The position numbers and the translations under genes were made by a program. The notes under the pieces are model-generated. The model searched no databases and was not told the origin of the DNA. It saw only the letters and a program-made list of their open reading frames with translations. This document shows positions 54,193 to 63,871 of a stretch of 64,000 bases of DNA, in pieces. The stretch comes from an uncultured Rhodocyclaceae bacterium (GTDB lineage Bacteria; Pseudomonadota; Gammaproteobacteria; Burkholderiales; Rhodocyclaceae): assembly GCA_907163075.1 (NCBI GenBank), contig CAJQTY010000001.1, positions 1,054,001-1,118,000 of the forward strand, given 5' to 3'. Numbering within the stretch: the stretch's first letter is position 1; each line of letters starts with the position of its first letter.

Positions 54193-57100
54193 TTACTTAC
54201 CGAAGCGGTAGTGCCAGAAGAAATCGAGGGCGCTTTCCGAGCCGGCACGGCCGACGACGGAGAACTGCCGGCTCAGGTTGACCGTCAGCTTGACGATGCT
54301 GTCCGACGTATTCAGTGACTGCTCGTAGCTGAGCACGGCATTTGCCGCCAGGCGCTTGCCGACGGTGATGATCTGTCCGTTCACCGTCTGGTTGCTGCCG
54401 AAACCGCCCGAGCTGGCGACGCGGCTGGTCGGCTGGTTGGCGTAGCCGCCGATCTGGCCGCTGCTCACGCCGAACTCGTCGATACCCAGGCCGCGCTGCA
54501 ACTGGCGCAGAACGCCGCCATCCTGCCCGCCCAGGATGGTCTGCGCGGCAGCCAGCAGCAGGCCGCTGTCGCCGCTGCCCTGCTGCTCGGGAGAATGGCC
54601 GAGCACCAGCCAGGACAGTTTCTCCGCATCTGGCACCTGCGGCGTCGACACCAGCCGGATGATCGGCCGCTGCGCGGTACCGGTCACTTCGACGCCGGCT
54701 TCGACCGGCAGGTTCTCGCGCACGGCAAGGATGTTGAGCCCCGGATTATCGATCGCTCCCTGGAAATTGATGATCCCGCGCTGGATACCGAGCGTCTGCC
54801 CGTAGGCATCGAACCGCCCGTCCACCGTCCGGATGCTGCCGCTCGCGCGCGGCAGGCCGGCGTCGTCGGACCGGATGCGGACCTGCCCGGCGAGCCGGCT
54901 TTCAACACCGGCGCCACGGAAGTGCACGCTACGCCCAAGCGCCGTTTCAAGGTCGATGCGCAGGGCGCGCCGCACCGGGCTCGGGCCGCGCCCCGCCTGC
55001 GCCTGGCGCAGCACCACATCGTCCGACAGGCTCGGCCGGCCGCTCTCGGCCAGCGACCAGAAACCGGCGTCGACGCGCAGCTTGCCGCTGACATCGAGCG
55101 CGCGTTCGCCGACGCGCACTTCGCCGTCGCCGGACAGTGCCACCCACTGGTCGGGCCGCTGCATGACACCGAGGCGATCGAGGCGAATGTTCAGCCGCGC
55201 GCTGCTGGCCGCCGCTTCACCGGTGAGCGCCAGTTCGCCGCTGGCCTCGACTCGTCCCGGCGTGCCGCTCAGGCGTGCGGCGTCGATGTTCGGGTCCAGC
55301 CTGAGCACGCGCGGCAGCGGCTGGAAATCACTCTCGAAACTCAGGCGGCGCAGCAGCAGGCGTTCCGGGGTGACCTCGACGAGCGCTTCGCCGCGTTCCA
55401 GGCGCATGCCCTGGTCGAGCCCGCGCAGCGCCAGATCCTCGCCGCGCCACTCGCCGCTGAGCTGTGGATGCGCCGCGCTGCCGGCCAGGCGCAGTTCGCC
55501 GTTCAACTTTCCGGCGAACTGCCAGCCCTCGCCGAGCAGCGGGCCGAGCCAGGCCAGATCAGGTGCGCTGGCCCGCAGGCGGCCCTGCCACGGCGCCTGC
55601 CGGTCGATCAGCGCCGACACCCCGCCGTCCGCTGCGCGGGCGCTGGTGGCGCTCAACTCCGCCTCGATCTCGCCCAGCCGCGTACCGCGCAACTGCGCGC
55701 TGGCGGTCACTCGCCCCTCGCCCAGGCTGGCTTGCAGGCGCGCCTCGGAAAGGCCGAGCGACAGCGTACCAAGCTGCAGATCGCCGCTCTCGCGCCAGAC
55801 GGCGGCGCGTCCGGCGGGCAGCGCGCCGGCCTTGTCGTCGAGCGCGAAATCCCATTCGCCGCCGAGTACCAGGGGCTGCGGGTTGGCCATGCTGATCGCC
55901 TCGAATCGCGCGTTGAGCGAAGGAAACTCGGCAAGCAGCGCCTGCGGACGCAACTGCTGCCAGCGCCCGGCCGTCTGCCAGCGCCCCCGTTCGTGCGCCA
56001 GCCGCTCGATACGCAGACTGCCGATCAGCCCGTCGATCGTCGCCGGGCCGAAGGTGATGGCCGTGCTGGCGAGCCGCAACGGCGCCGGCGCCACGAGCTG
56101 GAGCAAAGGCCTGGCGCTGGGCGCGGAGTTCCTGAGCACGCGCAGTTCGGCCAGCGTTCCGCTCCACGACGGGGCCGGCGCGCCGCCGGACTGGCGCGCG
56201 CCTTGCTCCTGCCAGCCGCCGTCGAGCGCCAGCCGCAGTTCGCGTTTTTCCGGCAAGCCAAGCACGGCGTCTACGCGCTGCTGACGGCGCGACCCGTCGG
56301 CCCTGACCTCCAGCGACAGCGCCGGAATACCGTAGTCCGGCAGCGCGCAGGCGGCACAGCGCAGCACACCGGCCAGCTTGCCTTGTGGCCCGGCCGCCAG
56401 CCGGGCGTCGAGCGACAGCCCGCTCACCTCAAGCCGCCGGGCCAGATGCAGCCGGCCGGCCTGCAAGGTGCCGGAAAACTCGGGGCTGGACAGGCTGCCG
56501 CCGACGACGATATCGGCGTTGGCGTCGCCGGCCAGGGCGTTCCAGCCGAGCGCTTCGAGCTTCGGCGCGAGCAGCTTCAGGCGTAGCGTGTCGCCAGCCT
56601 TGCCAAAGGCGCCGACGGCCGTCAGGCGATTGCCGGCGGCATCGAGATCGACATCGATCCGGCGCACCAGCGCGCCGCGCAGATCGATATCGCCTTTCCC
56701 GGTCAGCCTTTGCGCCCCAAGGCGACTGTCGCGCAGGTCGAAATGAAGCGCCAGTTCAAGCGCCGGAGCGAGCGCCCCGCCGGATTCCAGGTCGGCGTTG
56801 ATGACGCTGCGCAGCGGTCCCTTGCCTTGCAGGAAACGCGCCGGATCGAAATTCTGCAAACGGCCTTTGGCCGCGAAGCGCTGATCGCCGCGCAGCGCCA
56901 GCCGCCCTTGCGCCGAGAGGCGGGCGTTGCCGGCCGCCAGCTGCAGGCGGCTAATTTCTACGTCATGCGCGCTCAGGCTGGCGCTCGCGTTGAGCGCGTA
57001 GTTAGCGTCGCGCAGATCGACTTCGAGCGTCTGGCGGGCGCTGCCCAGCTCGGCGCGCAGCGGCCCGGCCAGCCGCGTCGGCAGCAGGCGGCTGTGCACG

Positions 57101-58269
57101 GCGCGGGCGTCGACACCCTGGGCGGCCAACCGGAGTTCGAGCTGGCGGGCGGCGTAAGTACCCTGCCCCTTGAGCTGGCCGCCGCCGGCCAGGGTCACCA
57201 CCAGTCCGTCGAAAACCAGGCGTTGGCCCTGCCAGTCGAGCTGCGAATGCACGGATTCAAGCGGCAGCAGCTGACGATCGAGCGCGCCGCTGCGCCGATT
57301 AGTGAGACGCAGGCGGCCGCTGGCGGCGGTTTCACCCGGCGCTGCCGGCCGGCTTTCGAGCCGCACGTCGACGTCGAGCATGGCCTGCGGCGCCCCGGCG
57401 GCAAACAGCGCAGGATCGAGGCCGGCCAGTTGCAGGCGCAGCGCGGCCAGCGGCTGGGCGGCAAACGGGGTCAGCCGGGCGTGCACTTCACCGGACGCCA
57501 CGGCCGCCTTCGGTGTTTTGTCGCCCGGCGCCACGTCGGTCAGCCGCCCGTCCACCTCGATTTGCTCGAGCGGGCCATTGCCCGCCAGTTCCAGTGCAAA
57601 CGGCTGCTCGAGTGCACGGCCCTTGAGCACCGCCTTCGCCGCCAGCGCAAACGGCGCGGCGCCGTCGAGCGTGGCGTCGGCGCCCAGGTCGAGCGTCCCG
57701 ACACGCGCCTGCAGACGCTCGACGCGGTGCGTCCGCCCGTTACTGTCGAGCCGGGCTTCGATCCCTTCGGCCAGCGTTGCCGGATTTTCGTCGGCACGGC
57801 CAAGCATCACGCGCCCGAGCAGCAATTGCCCGATGCGCACGGGCAGCGGCAAGCGCAGGCTGTCCGGGCGCTTTACCGGGTCCGCGCTGGGCGCGGTAAA
57901 AATACGCAGGCTGCCGGCCTCAACGCGTTCGAGCACCAGTTGCCCATGCACCAGTTGGCGCGGCGACCAGCTCACGGCGAACTGCCGCAACTCCACATCC
58001 GCGCCAGCGTCCTGCCAGCGCAGCGACTGCGCCTGCCAGTCGCCGAGCAGGTGGCCTTGCGGCGCTTCGATCCGCAGACGGCCGCCGCTGATCTGCGCCA
58101 GGCCCGCACAGAGAACGCGCAAGCCGCTCTCAGTACCGCCCAGCCAGCCGAATACACCAAGTACGCCGAACAGCGTGACTGCCGCCGTGACCGCCAGGCG
58201 CCAGCCACGGCGACGGATAGCGGGCGGCGGCGGGGCGGCGGCGGGCGCCAGGGGCTGGTCGTCGTTCAT
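54193..58269 (-). CDS. tamB: TamB, translocation and assembly module subunit
   Basis: A 1358-residue inner-membrane-anchored periplasmic protein. An N-terminal membrane helix follows RRRGWRL (residues about 25-45), then a long repetitive beta-rich region full of L.L.G..LDL patterns. The C-terminal DUF490 domain contains GSGDSGLLLAAAQTILGG and ends with an aromatic residue near the tail (FFWHYRFGK). It bridges the two membranes in lipid transport or autotransporter assembly. The start ATG at 58269 lies 10 bp after tamA; the open frame beyond it is inside tamA and was discarded. Confidence 0.92.
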   Translation of the reverse strand: MNDDQPLAPAAAPPPPAIRRRGWRLAVTAAVTLFGVLGVFGWLGGTESGLRVLCAGLAQISGGRLRIEAPQGHLLGDWQAQSLRWQDAGADVELRQFAVSWSPRQLVHGQLVLERVEAGSLRIFTAPSADPVKRPDSLRLPLPVRIGQLLLGRVMLGRADENPATLAEGIEARLDSNGRTHRVERLQARVGTLDLGADATLDGAAPFALAAKAVLKGRALEQPFALELAGNGPLEQIEVDGRLTDVAPGDKTPKAAVASGEVHARLTPFAAQPLAALRLQLAGLDPALFAAGAPQAMLDVDVRLESRPAAPGETAASGRLRLTNRRSGALDRQLLPLESVHSQLDWQGQRLVFDGLVVTLAGGGQLKGQGTYAARQLELRLAAQGVDARAVHSRLLPTRLAGPLRAELGSARQTLEVDLRDANYALNASASLSAHDVEISRLQLAAGNARLSAQGRLALRGDQRFAAKGRLQNFDPARFLQGKGPLRSVINADLESGGALAPALELALHFDLRDSRLGAQRLTGKGDIDLRGALVRRIDVDLDAAGNRLTAVGAFGKAGDTLRLKLLAPKLEALGWNALAGDANADIVVGGSLSSPEFSGTLQAGRLHLARRLEVSGLSLDARLAAGPQGKLAGVLRCAACALPDYGIPALSLEVRADGSRRQQRVDAVLGLPEKRELRLALDGGWQEQGARQSGGAPAPSWSGTLAELRVLRNSAPSARPLLQLVAPAPLRLASTAITFGPATIDGLIGSLRIERLAHERGRWQTAGRWQQLRPQALLAEFPSLNARFEAISMANPQPLVLGGEWDFALDDKAGALPAGRAAVWRESGDLQLGTLSLGLSEARLQASLGEGRVTASAQLRGTRLGEIEAELSATSARAADGGVSALIDRQAPWQGRLRASAPDLAWLGPLLGEGWQFAGKLNGELRLAGSAAHPQLSGEWRGEDLALRGLDQGMRLERGEALVEVTPERLLLRRLSFESDFQPLPRVLRLDPNIDAARLSGTPGRVEASGELALTGEAAASSARLNIRLDRLGVMQRPDQWVALSGDGEVRVGERALDVSGKLRVDAGFWSLAESGRPSLSDDVVLRQAQAGRGPSPVRRALRIDLETALGRSVHFRGAGVESRLAGQVRIRSDDAGLPRASGSIRTVDGRFDAYGQTLGIQRGIINFQGAIDNPGLNILAVRENLPVEAGVEVTGTAQRPIIRLVSTPQVPDAEKLSWLVLGHSPEQQGSGDSGLLLAAAQTILGGQDGGVLRQLQRGLGIDEFGVSSGQIGGYANQPTSRVASSGGFGSNQTVNGQIITVGKRLAANAVLSYEQSLNTSDSIVKLTVNLSRQFSVVGRAGSESALDFFWHYRFGK

Positions 58270-58279
58270 GTCAGGCCGT

Positions 58280-60067
58280 TCAAAAAGGCACCGCCAGCGA
58301 GAAGTGCACGCGCACCGTCCGGTCGAGCTGGCCCCAGGCCAGATCGACCGCCAGCGGGCCGGCCGGACTCTTCCAGCGCGCGCCCATGCCATAACCCGGC
58401 GCCAGTTTGAAGACGCTGTTGTCGTCGGCAGCCTGGCCGGCATCGGCAAAGACGGCGATGCCCCACTGGGCGTCGATCCAGTGCGTGTATTCGGCGCTCA
58501 GGGTCAGCAGGTAGCGGCCGCCCAGCGTCGTCGAGCCTTGTTGCACGCCGAGGCTCTGGTAGGCGTAGCCGCGCACCGAGTTGCTGCCGCCGGCGCGGAA
58601 CAGGGAATCCTGCGGGATGCCCTGGCGCGAAGGCGCCGCCGTGAAACCGATTTCGCCGCGCAACAGCAGGCCGTCGGCCTTGCCGAGCGGGATGCCCTGG
58701 CTGTAGCGGAAGTAAGTACGCAGGAAATTCTGGTCGGAGAGCAGCAGCTTCGTCGCGCCGCCAAACTGCAACTGGGCGACGATGCCCTCGGTGGCGTCGA
58801 GCGGATCCTCGGCGTGGCGCCAGACCCAACCGACGGTCGCGGTCAGCGCGCGATTGGTGCTCGACGGCTCGCCATGCGGCGTCTGCTGCTCGTACTGCCA
58901 GTTGAGCCCGAGGCGCTGCTCAATGCTGCCGCGCAGCTGCACACGCGACGCGGCGACGGCAACGCGTTCGATGCCCAGGCCCTGGATGTCGGAGTTCTCG
59001 ACCACGGCGCCGAAACTGTCGCGCTGCTTCTTCTGCCGATCCTCGGGCAGGAAGACATCGGCGTAGGCGCTCTGGCGCAACTGCTCGATACGCGCGCCGG
59101 TAGTGAGTTCCCAGGCGCGCCCGAGAAAATCGGCACTGCGGAAATTGCCCTCGACGCGGGCGCCGGTATTGGAGCTGTAGCCGGCGCCGAGCGCGATGTT
59201 GAACGGCGCCCGTTCGCGCAGACGGATGATGACCGGGACCTCGATCACCGCCTCCGCCGCGACTGCCGGCGCGTCGGTAGCCGCGCTGGCCGGCGCCTTG
59301 TCCGGCGCTTCGTCACGCCCGACTTCGACGCTGACCGAGGAAAAGTACGGCGTATTCTGCAGCGCCGTCTGCGTCGCCAGCAGATCCTCCTGGCGGTAGG
59401 CTTGTCCGGGTTTCAGCTTGTCGCTGTAGGACTCGACCAGCGACGCCGGATAGCGCTGCAGGCCAAGAATGCGAAGCTCGCCATAGCGGTAGCGCGGGCC
59501 GGCGTCGTAGACCAGGCGCAGGTCGACGCGTGCCGCCGCGACGTCGACCTCGGCCAGGCTCGAAAGCAGGCGCGCGGCGCCATGATCGACGGCCATCAGT
59601 TCGCGCAGCAGGCCGTTCTTGGCGTCGTCCCAGTCCGCTTGGCGGAAGGCAGCCGCCGCCGGCAGCGCCCATTCGGCGATCAGCTGCTGGCGGCGTTCGC
59701 TGCTCAGCGCACCGCCGATCTCGATATCGACGCGGCCGATGTGCGCCCGCGGCCCCGGCTCGACGCGCACGATCGGGCCGTCCGCGCCGTCGCGCAACTC
59801 GATCTGCGGCGAAAAATAGCCTTCGGTCGCCAGCAGTTCGCCCGCCTCCTTGCGCAGCCGGCGTTCCAGCGCGGCGCGCGCGGTGGCGTCGAGCGCCGCA
59901 CTGGCCCCGTCCAGCGACAGGTGGCTGACCAGCAACTCGCGCACCGACTCTGGCGCCTCCAACTGCGGCGCCGCAAGCACCGGCACGGCCGGAACCAGGC
60001 CGAGCAGAGCGCAGACAAGGGGAAACAGGCGCCGCGTCAACAGTCTGAACAAACTGGCTCCGTGCAT
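58280..60067 (-). CDS. tamA: TamA, Omp85-family outer membrane protein
   Basis: A 595-residue outer-membrane protein. It has a signal peptide ending near AVPVLAAP (residue ~33), POTRA domains (about 35-270, including GYFSPQIELRDG) and a C-terminal 16-strand barrel with GSNSVRGYAYQSLG, the lid-lock region of Omp85 proteins. The last residue is Phe, as in most such barrels. It is cotranscribed with tamB. Confidence 0.93.
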   Translation of the reverse strand: MHGASLFRLLTRRLFPLVCALLGLVPAVPVLAAPQLEAPESVRELLVSHLSLDGASAALDATARAALERRLRKEAGELLATEGYFSPQIELRDGADGPIVRVEPGPRAHIGRVDIEIGGALSSERRQQLIAEWALPAAAAFRQADWDDAKNGLLRELMAVDHGAARLLSSLAEVDVAAARVDLRLVYDAGPRYRYGELRILGLQRYPASLVESYSDKLKPGQAYRQEDLLATQTALQNTPYFSSVSVEVGRDEAPDKAPASAATDAPAVAAEAVIEVPVIIRLRERAPFNIALGAGYSSNTGARVEGNFRSADFLGRAWELTTGARIEQLRQSAYADVFLPEDRQKKQRDSFGAVVENSDIQGLGIERVAVAASRVQLRGSIEQRLGLNWQYEQQTPHGEPSSTNRALTATVGWVWRHAEDPLDATEGIVAQLQFGGATKLLLSDQNFLRTYFRYSQGIPLGKADGLLLRGEIGFTAAPSRQGIPQDSLFRAGGSNSVRGYAYQSLGVQQGSTTLGGRYLLTLSAEYTHWIDAQWGIAVFADAGQAADDNSVFKLAPGYGMGARWKSPAGPLAVDLAWGQLDRTVRVHFSLAVPF

Positions 60068-60250
60068 GAATGCCGAAATGATCTAAACCCAGGAAACGCA
60101 ATTTAACCACGGCGAGCGCCGCGGGCACGGCTTAAATCGGCACCAGCGCATGAACGTCATTGTGGCGGCGACGTGTCGGTCGACTCAAAACCGGTCCTTC
60201 CGGCAAAAGCCGCACGCCACCATGGAGGTCGCTGCCAACCCGGCCGGCAG

Positions 60251-61600
60251 TCAGTGCCGGCGCACGCGGCGCTGCGCACTGCGCGCGTGCGGCAGCCAGC
60301 CATGCCAGTGCCAGCGCGCCATGACCAGCAGGCCGCGCACCCACTCGTCGGCGGCGTAGGCGATGAAGATGCCGGGCAGGCCCAGGCTGCGGCCCAGCAC
60401 ATAGGAACCGAGTCCGAGCACCAGGGCGAAGGAACCGACGCTGGCCACCACCGTATAGATCGCGTCGCCCGTGGCGCGCAACGCGCCGGCGACGATCAGG
60501 TTGAAGACGCGCCCGGTTTCCAGCGCCAGCCCGATCCACAGCAAGGTCTGCGCCGCATCGATCACCGCCGGATCGCGGGTGAAGGCGCGCATCAGCCAGG
60601 GGGCCGCCAGGGCCGCGGCAAGCGCCAGGCCGCCGGAGGCCAGCAGCCCGTTGCGCACGCCCTTGCGCACCAGCGCATGGGCCTGGCGGAAGTTGCCGGC
60701 GCCAACCAGCCGCCCGACCATGATTTCGCAGGCCCAGCCGATCGCCAGGCTGATCAGCAGAACATAGCGCAGCAACTGCAGTACGTAGGAATGAGTCGCC
60801 AGGGCGCCGACGCCAAGGCGCGCGGCGCTGGCCAGCGAGACCATGAACGCCGCCCGGTAGCCGAGTTCAGCGGTGGCGCCGGGGACGCCGATGTGCAGTA
60901 CCGGCGCCAGCACGGCGGGCTGCAGCAGCCACCAGTGGCGCAGCGTGGGGACCAGCGCCATGCGCCGGCGCCACAGCATCAGGTGCATGAACAGGCCGAT
61001 GGCGCGGCTGATCAGCAGCGCCACGGCAAAGCCGTACAGTCCGAGCCCGTCCCAGGCGCCGACGCCGAGCATCAGCGGCACGGCCAGCGCCAGGTGGCTG
61101 CAGTGCATGACGATCATCACGCGCAGGGAATCGCGGACGTGCAGGTGGGCGCGCAGGATGGCCGCCATGGTCAGGTTGTAGCCGTCGAGCAGCGCGGCCG
61201 GGGCAAGCATTTGCAGATAGGGCGAGGCCAGCGGCAAAATCTCGTCCGGCGCGTTGAGCACGTCGAGGATCAGGTCACTGCCGAGCAGCAACAGGGCGGC
61301 CACCGCCAGTCCGGCCCAGGTGCAGGCACCGAGGCCGGCGAGCGCGGTTCGCCGCGCGCTGTCGGTCTGTTCGCCGCCGAGCAGTTGCGTGATGACCACG
61401 CCCATGCCGATGGCCAGTACGCGAAACACTACGTAGCTGGTTTCGAGCACCTGGTTGGCCAGGCCCAGGCTGCCGGCGGCGCCGTCCGAGGCATGCGAGG
61501 CCAGCCACAGGCCGAGGATGGCAACCGTGTAGCCGAGCAGAAACTCACCCAGGATGGGTCCGGCAATGGCATTGAGCCGAGGGCGATCAGTAAAGTCCAT
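60251..61600 (-). CDS. MATE family efflux transporter
   Basis: A 449-residue membrane protein with about twelve hydrophobic helices in two similar halves, as in MATE exporters. Blocks such as ANQVLETSYVVFRVLAIGMG and GVPGATAELGYRAAFMVSLA fit the family. It exports drugs or metabolites using an ion gradient (family knowledge); the substrate is unknown. It stands alone. The 183-bp gap to tamA holds no gene that I can see. Confidence 0.87.
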   Translation of the reverse strand: MDFTDRPRLNAIAGPILGEFLLGYTVAILGLWLASHASDGAAGSLGLANQVLETSYVVFRVLAIGMGVVITQLLGGEQTDSARRTALAGLGACTWAGLAVAALLLLGSDLILDVLNAPDEILPLASPYLQMLAPAALLDGYNLTMAAILRAHLHVRDSLRVMIVMHCSHLALAVPLMLGVGAWDGLGLYGFAVALLISRAIGLFMHLMLWRRRMALVPTLRHWWLLQPAVLAPVLHIGVPGATAELGYRAAFMVSLASAARLGVGALATHSYVLQLLRYVLLISLAIGWACEIMVGRLVGAGNFRQAHALVRKGVRNGLLASGGLALAAALAAPWLMRAFTRDPAVIDAAQTLLWIGLALETGRVFNLIVAGALRATGDAIYTVVASVGSFALVLGLGSYVLGRSLGLPGIFIAYAADEWVRGLLVMARWHWHGWLPHARSAQRRVRRH

Positions 61601-61837
61601 GGAGTGTGAAAAAAGAAGGGAAGCGGCGGAGTCTGCGGGACTGCGCGATGGCGCAGCCGCAACTTTAGTTGGCTATCGACAAGATAGCAAACGCAGCGTT
61701 GCACGGGAGATGGCATGAATGCCCGTGTGACGCTCGTTCGTCCGTGCAAGGAGCCTGGTCAGTGCGGCGCGCGACGGAATCGGGCTGACTGCGCTGGCGT
61801 CGGATTCTCGCGTTTCGCGCATTTTTCTTGGTCCACG

Positions 61838-61865
61838 AAAAACGGGAACCGAAGCTCCCGTTTTT
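61838..61865. terminator. Bidirectional intrinsic terminator
   Basis: AAAAACGGGA and TCCCGTTTTT pair around a short loop and are followed by further T residues. It lies 16 bp after the PEP-CTERM stop codon on the minus strand and has an A-run on the other side, so it can stop transcription from either direction. Confidence 0.8.
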
Positions 61866-61880
61866 TTCCCACTAACCGGC

Positions 61881-62786
61881 TCAACGCGGCGTCCGTCGGT
61901 ACCGCCGTGCGAATGCGCCGACCAGACCAAGACCGGCGAGCAGCATGGCGTAGCTTTCCGGTTCCGGCACCGGGGCCAATGCGCGCAATTCGAACTGGGT
62001 GTGGTCTTCGCCGTTGAAGATCGTCGTCGACCCGATGGTGACGATGTCGCCGAGCAAGACGCCATTTTTATCGGAAAAGGCATAGTAGCCATTGATCAGG
62101 CCCGAACCGCCAGTTATCTGGGCGAGCCCCAGTCCGAGATAGCTGGCGCCCACCGGAACATCAAGCACCACGGACGAATAGTCGGCAATCGTCCCGCCCG
62201 CGAAGTCCTGGTGACGCAAATAAATGTAGCTCTGCGTTCCGTTGTTGGCGATGCGCAAATCGACGATGTCGCTGCTGTTCGAATAGGCGTCGGTCAGCCT
62301 CACGCCGTAGCTGTAACCCACCGCCGGTGCCTGGTACAAAAACGCGGCGCCGACAGCGAAGCTCGTCGTCCGCGACAGCCCGCGATCCGCATTGGACGTA
62401 TCGGTCCCCAGGCGCACGCCAAGCGAAAGGCCGGCGCCGGTATTGCTCGCATTGGACGAGGCAAGCGCGTACTGGGGATCAATTACCAGATTGCCGCCCA
62501 CTTCGCTGACCGCCTTGTTGATATCGGCCGCATCGCGCAGCGAGCGCACGCTATACAGGGAGGCGCTGCCGTCAGTGAATAGCGGGCCGCTCAACGGATC
62601 ACCGTTGTCCATGTGGTCGTCAAGGATGAGGGTGCCGGAGGTTCCGGCCAGCCAGTCGATCGGTGAGCCGCCGCGATAGACGCGCAGCTGGTCGACTTCG
62701 ACGATCGCCGCATCCGCCGTCCCGACAAAGCCCAGCGCGGCGGCGACAACGCTCGAACCCAACGCCGCCTTGAATGATTTTCGCAT
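61881..62786 (-). CDS. PEP-CTERM sorting-domain surface protein
   Basis: A 301-residue exported protein. The signal peptide runs from MRKSFKAALGSSVVAAALG to GTADA. The body is a jelly-roll-like, Ser/Asn/Gly-rich exoprotein domain. The C-terminus has the exosortase tripartite signal: VPEPES, a hydrophobic helix (YAMLLAGLGLVGAF) and the basic tail ARRYRRTPR. It is processed by EpsH-type exosortase in EPS- or biofilm-forming Gram-negatives (family knowledge). The start at 62786 gives a correct signal peptide; an upstream start adds 13 unlikely residues. Confidence 0.9.
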   Translation of the reverse strand: MRKSFKAALGSSVVAAALGFVGTADAAIVEVDQLRVYRGGSPIDWLAGTSGTLILDDHMDNGDPLSGPLFTDGSASLYSVRSLRDAADINKAVSEVGGNLVIDPQYALASSNASNTGAGLSLGVRLGTDTSNADRGLSRTTSFAVGAAFLYQAPAVGYSYGVRLTDAYSNSSDIVDLRIANNGTQSYIYLRHQDFAGGTIADYSSVVLDVPVGASYLGLGLAQITGGSGLINGYYAFSDKNGVLLGDIVTIGSTTIFNGEDHTQFELRALAPVPEPESYAMLLAGLGLVGAFARRYRRTPR

Positions 62787-62827
62787 GATGCTCCCGTCGA
62801 AATATGTACAGGCGCAGAGTGCCACCG

Positions 62828-62864
62828 CTTCCGGTTTTCCGCAAGCTAAAATGACAACCGGAAG
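62828..62864. promoter_or_regulatory. Inverted repeat upstream of PEP-CTERM gene
   Basis: CTTCCGGTT and AACCGGAAG are a perfect 9-bp inverted repeat with a 19-bp spacer, 42-78 bp before the PEP-CTERM start. It could be an operator or simply a hairpin. The rest of this 242-bp gap shows nothing more. Confidence 0.35.
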
Positions 62865-63028
62865 AGCTGACGCCGCTCATCGGGCGCACCGTCGGCACCC
62901 CTCATACCGCGTTGAGCGGATTTTTGGCATAACTGGAAGACAGCGTGTTTATTGGCACTTCGGGCAATTGCCCTGTAGACTCCCGATGTCAGCCGCTTCC
63001 CGAATACAAGCGCAGAAAGCTATCTACC

Positions 63029-63649
63029 ATGGCCATCGACCACGCTAAAGAACCTCTGTACACGGCCGACGAAGCGCTCGCCCGGCTCAAGGCCGGCAAC
63101 TTGCGCTTCATCAATGGCGAAGCGCGTTTTCCCACCGTGCAAAAGGAAGTCCTGGCCGATCTGGCCAAGGGCCAGCAGCCCTACGTCACGATTCTCGGCT
63201 GCAGCGACAGCCGGGTGCCGCCGGAGCTGGTTTTCGACGCCGGCTTCGGCGAACTGTTCGTCATCCGGGTCGCCGGCAACGTGCTTGGCCCATCGATCCT
63301 CGGCACGCTGCAATACGCCGGCCTGCACCTGCGCACGCCGCTCTTTGTCGTGCTCGGGCACGAGGGCTGCGGTGCCGTGCAGGCGGCCATCGCCTCGCGC
63401 TTCGACGGCACGCGGCAGGCCAGCCGCATCGAGATCCTGCTCGAACAAATCATCCCGGCACTCGACGCGCTCGATCCGGACGCCGCGCCGGACGAACTGC
63501 TGCGCGCCGGCGTCGAAGCCAACGTGCGGCGCACCATGCGTGAGTTGCTGGAAACCCCGGAGGCCCGGGCGCGCCTTGCCGAAGGCCATATGCGGCTGAT
63601 CGGCGCGGTCTATGAGCTGGATAGCGGCCGTGTGCGCTTCCTTGACTAA
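63029..63649 (+). CDS. Beta-class carbonic anhydrase, second copy
   Basis: A 206-residue enzyme with zinc ligands Cys58 in LGCSDSRVPPE, His111 and Cys114 in LGHEGCGA, and Asp60-Arg62 as the catalytic dyad. It differs markedly from the Can-type enzyme at 47902 and belongs to the clade beginning with DEALARLKAGNLRF. The ATG at 63029 was chosen; the upstream frame lacks protein character. The 222-bp gap after it has no gene. Confidence 0.92.
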   Translation: MAIDHAKEPLYTADEALARLKAGNLRFINGEARFPTVQKEVLADLAKGQQPYVTILGCSDSRVPPELVFDAGFGELFVIRVAGNVLGPSILGTLQYAGLHLRTPLFVVLGHEGCGAVQAAIASRFDGTRQASRIEILLEQIIPALDALDPDAAPDELLRAGVEANVRRTMRELLETPEARARLAEGHMRLIGAVYELDSGRVRFLD

Positions 63650-63871
63650 ACCAGCCGGCCGCGACTCCGAGGCGCGCCCGGCGACCGCCCCTGCGGTGGC
63701 CATGGGTAACCCGGACTGGCGCTGGTCATCGCCAAGGCCAAACGTGCGCCATCGGCCTATGATCCAGCCCGCCCGCCATCCGCTCGCCAAATCAGGCACC
63801 ATCCTGAAAACCCTGGTTTCACGCCGTACCCCTTGTGGTGCACGGTTCAAGGCCACTATCCGGAGCTCCCG

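Noticed and set aside
62819..62824. Sigma-54 promoter upstream of the PEP-CTERM gene (TGGCAC on the minus strand)
   Set aside because: A GC dinucleotide at the required -12 position is missing, so only half of the motif is present.
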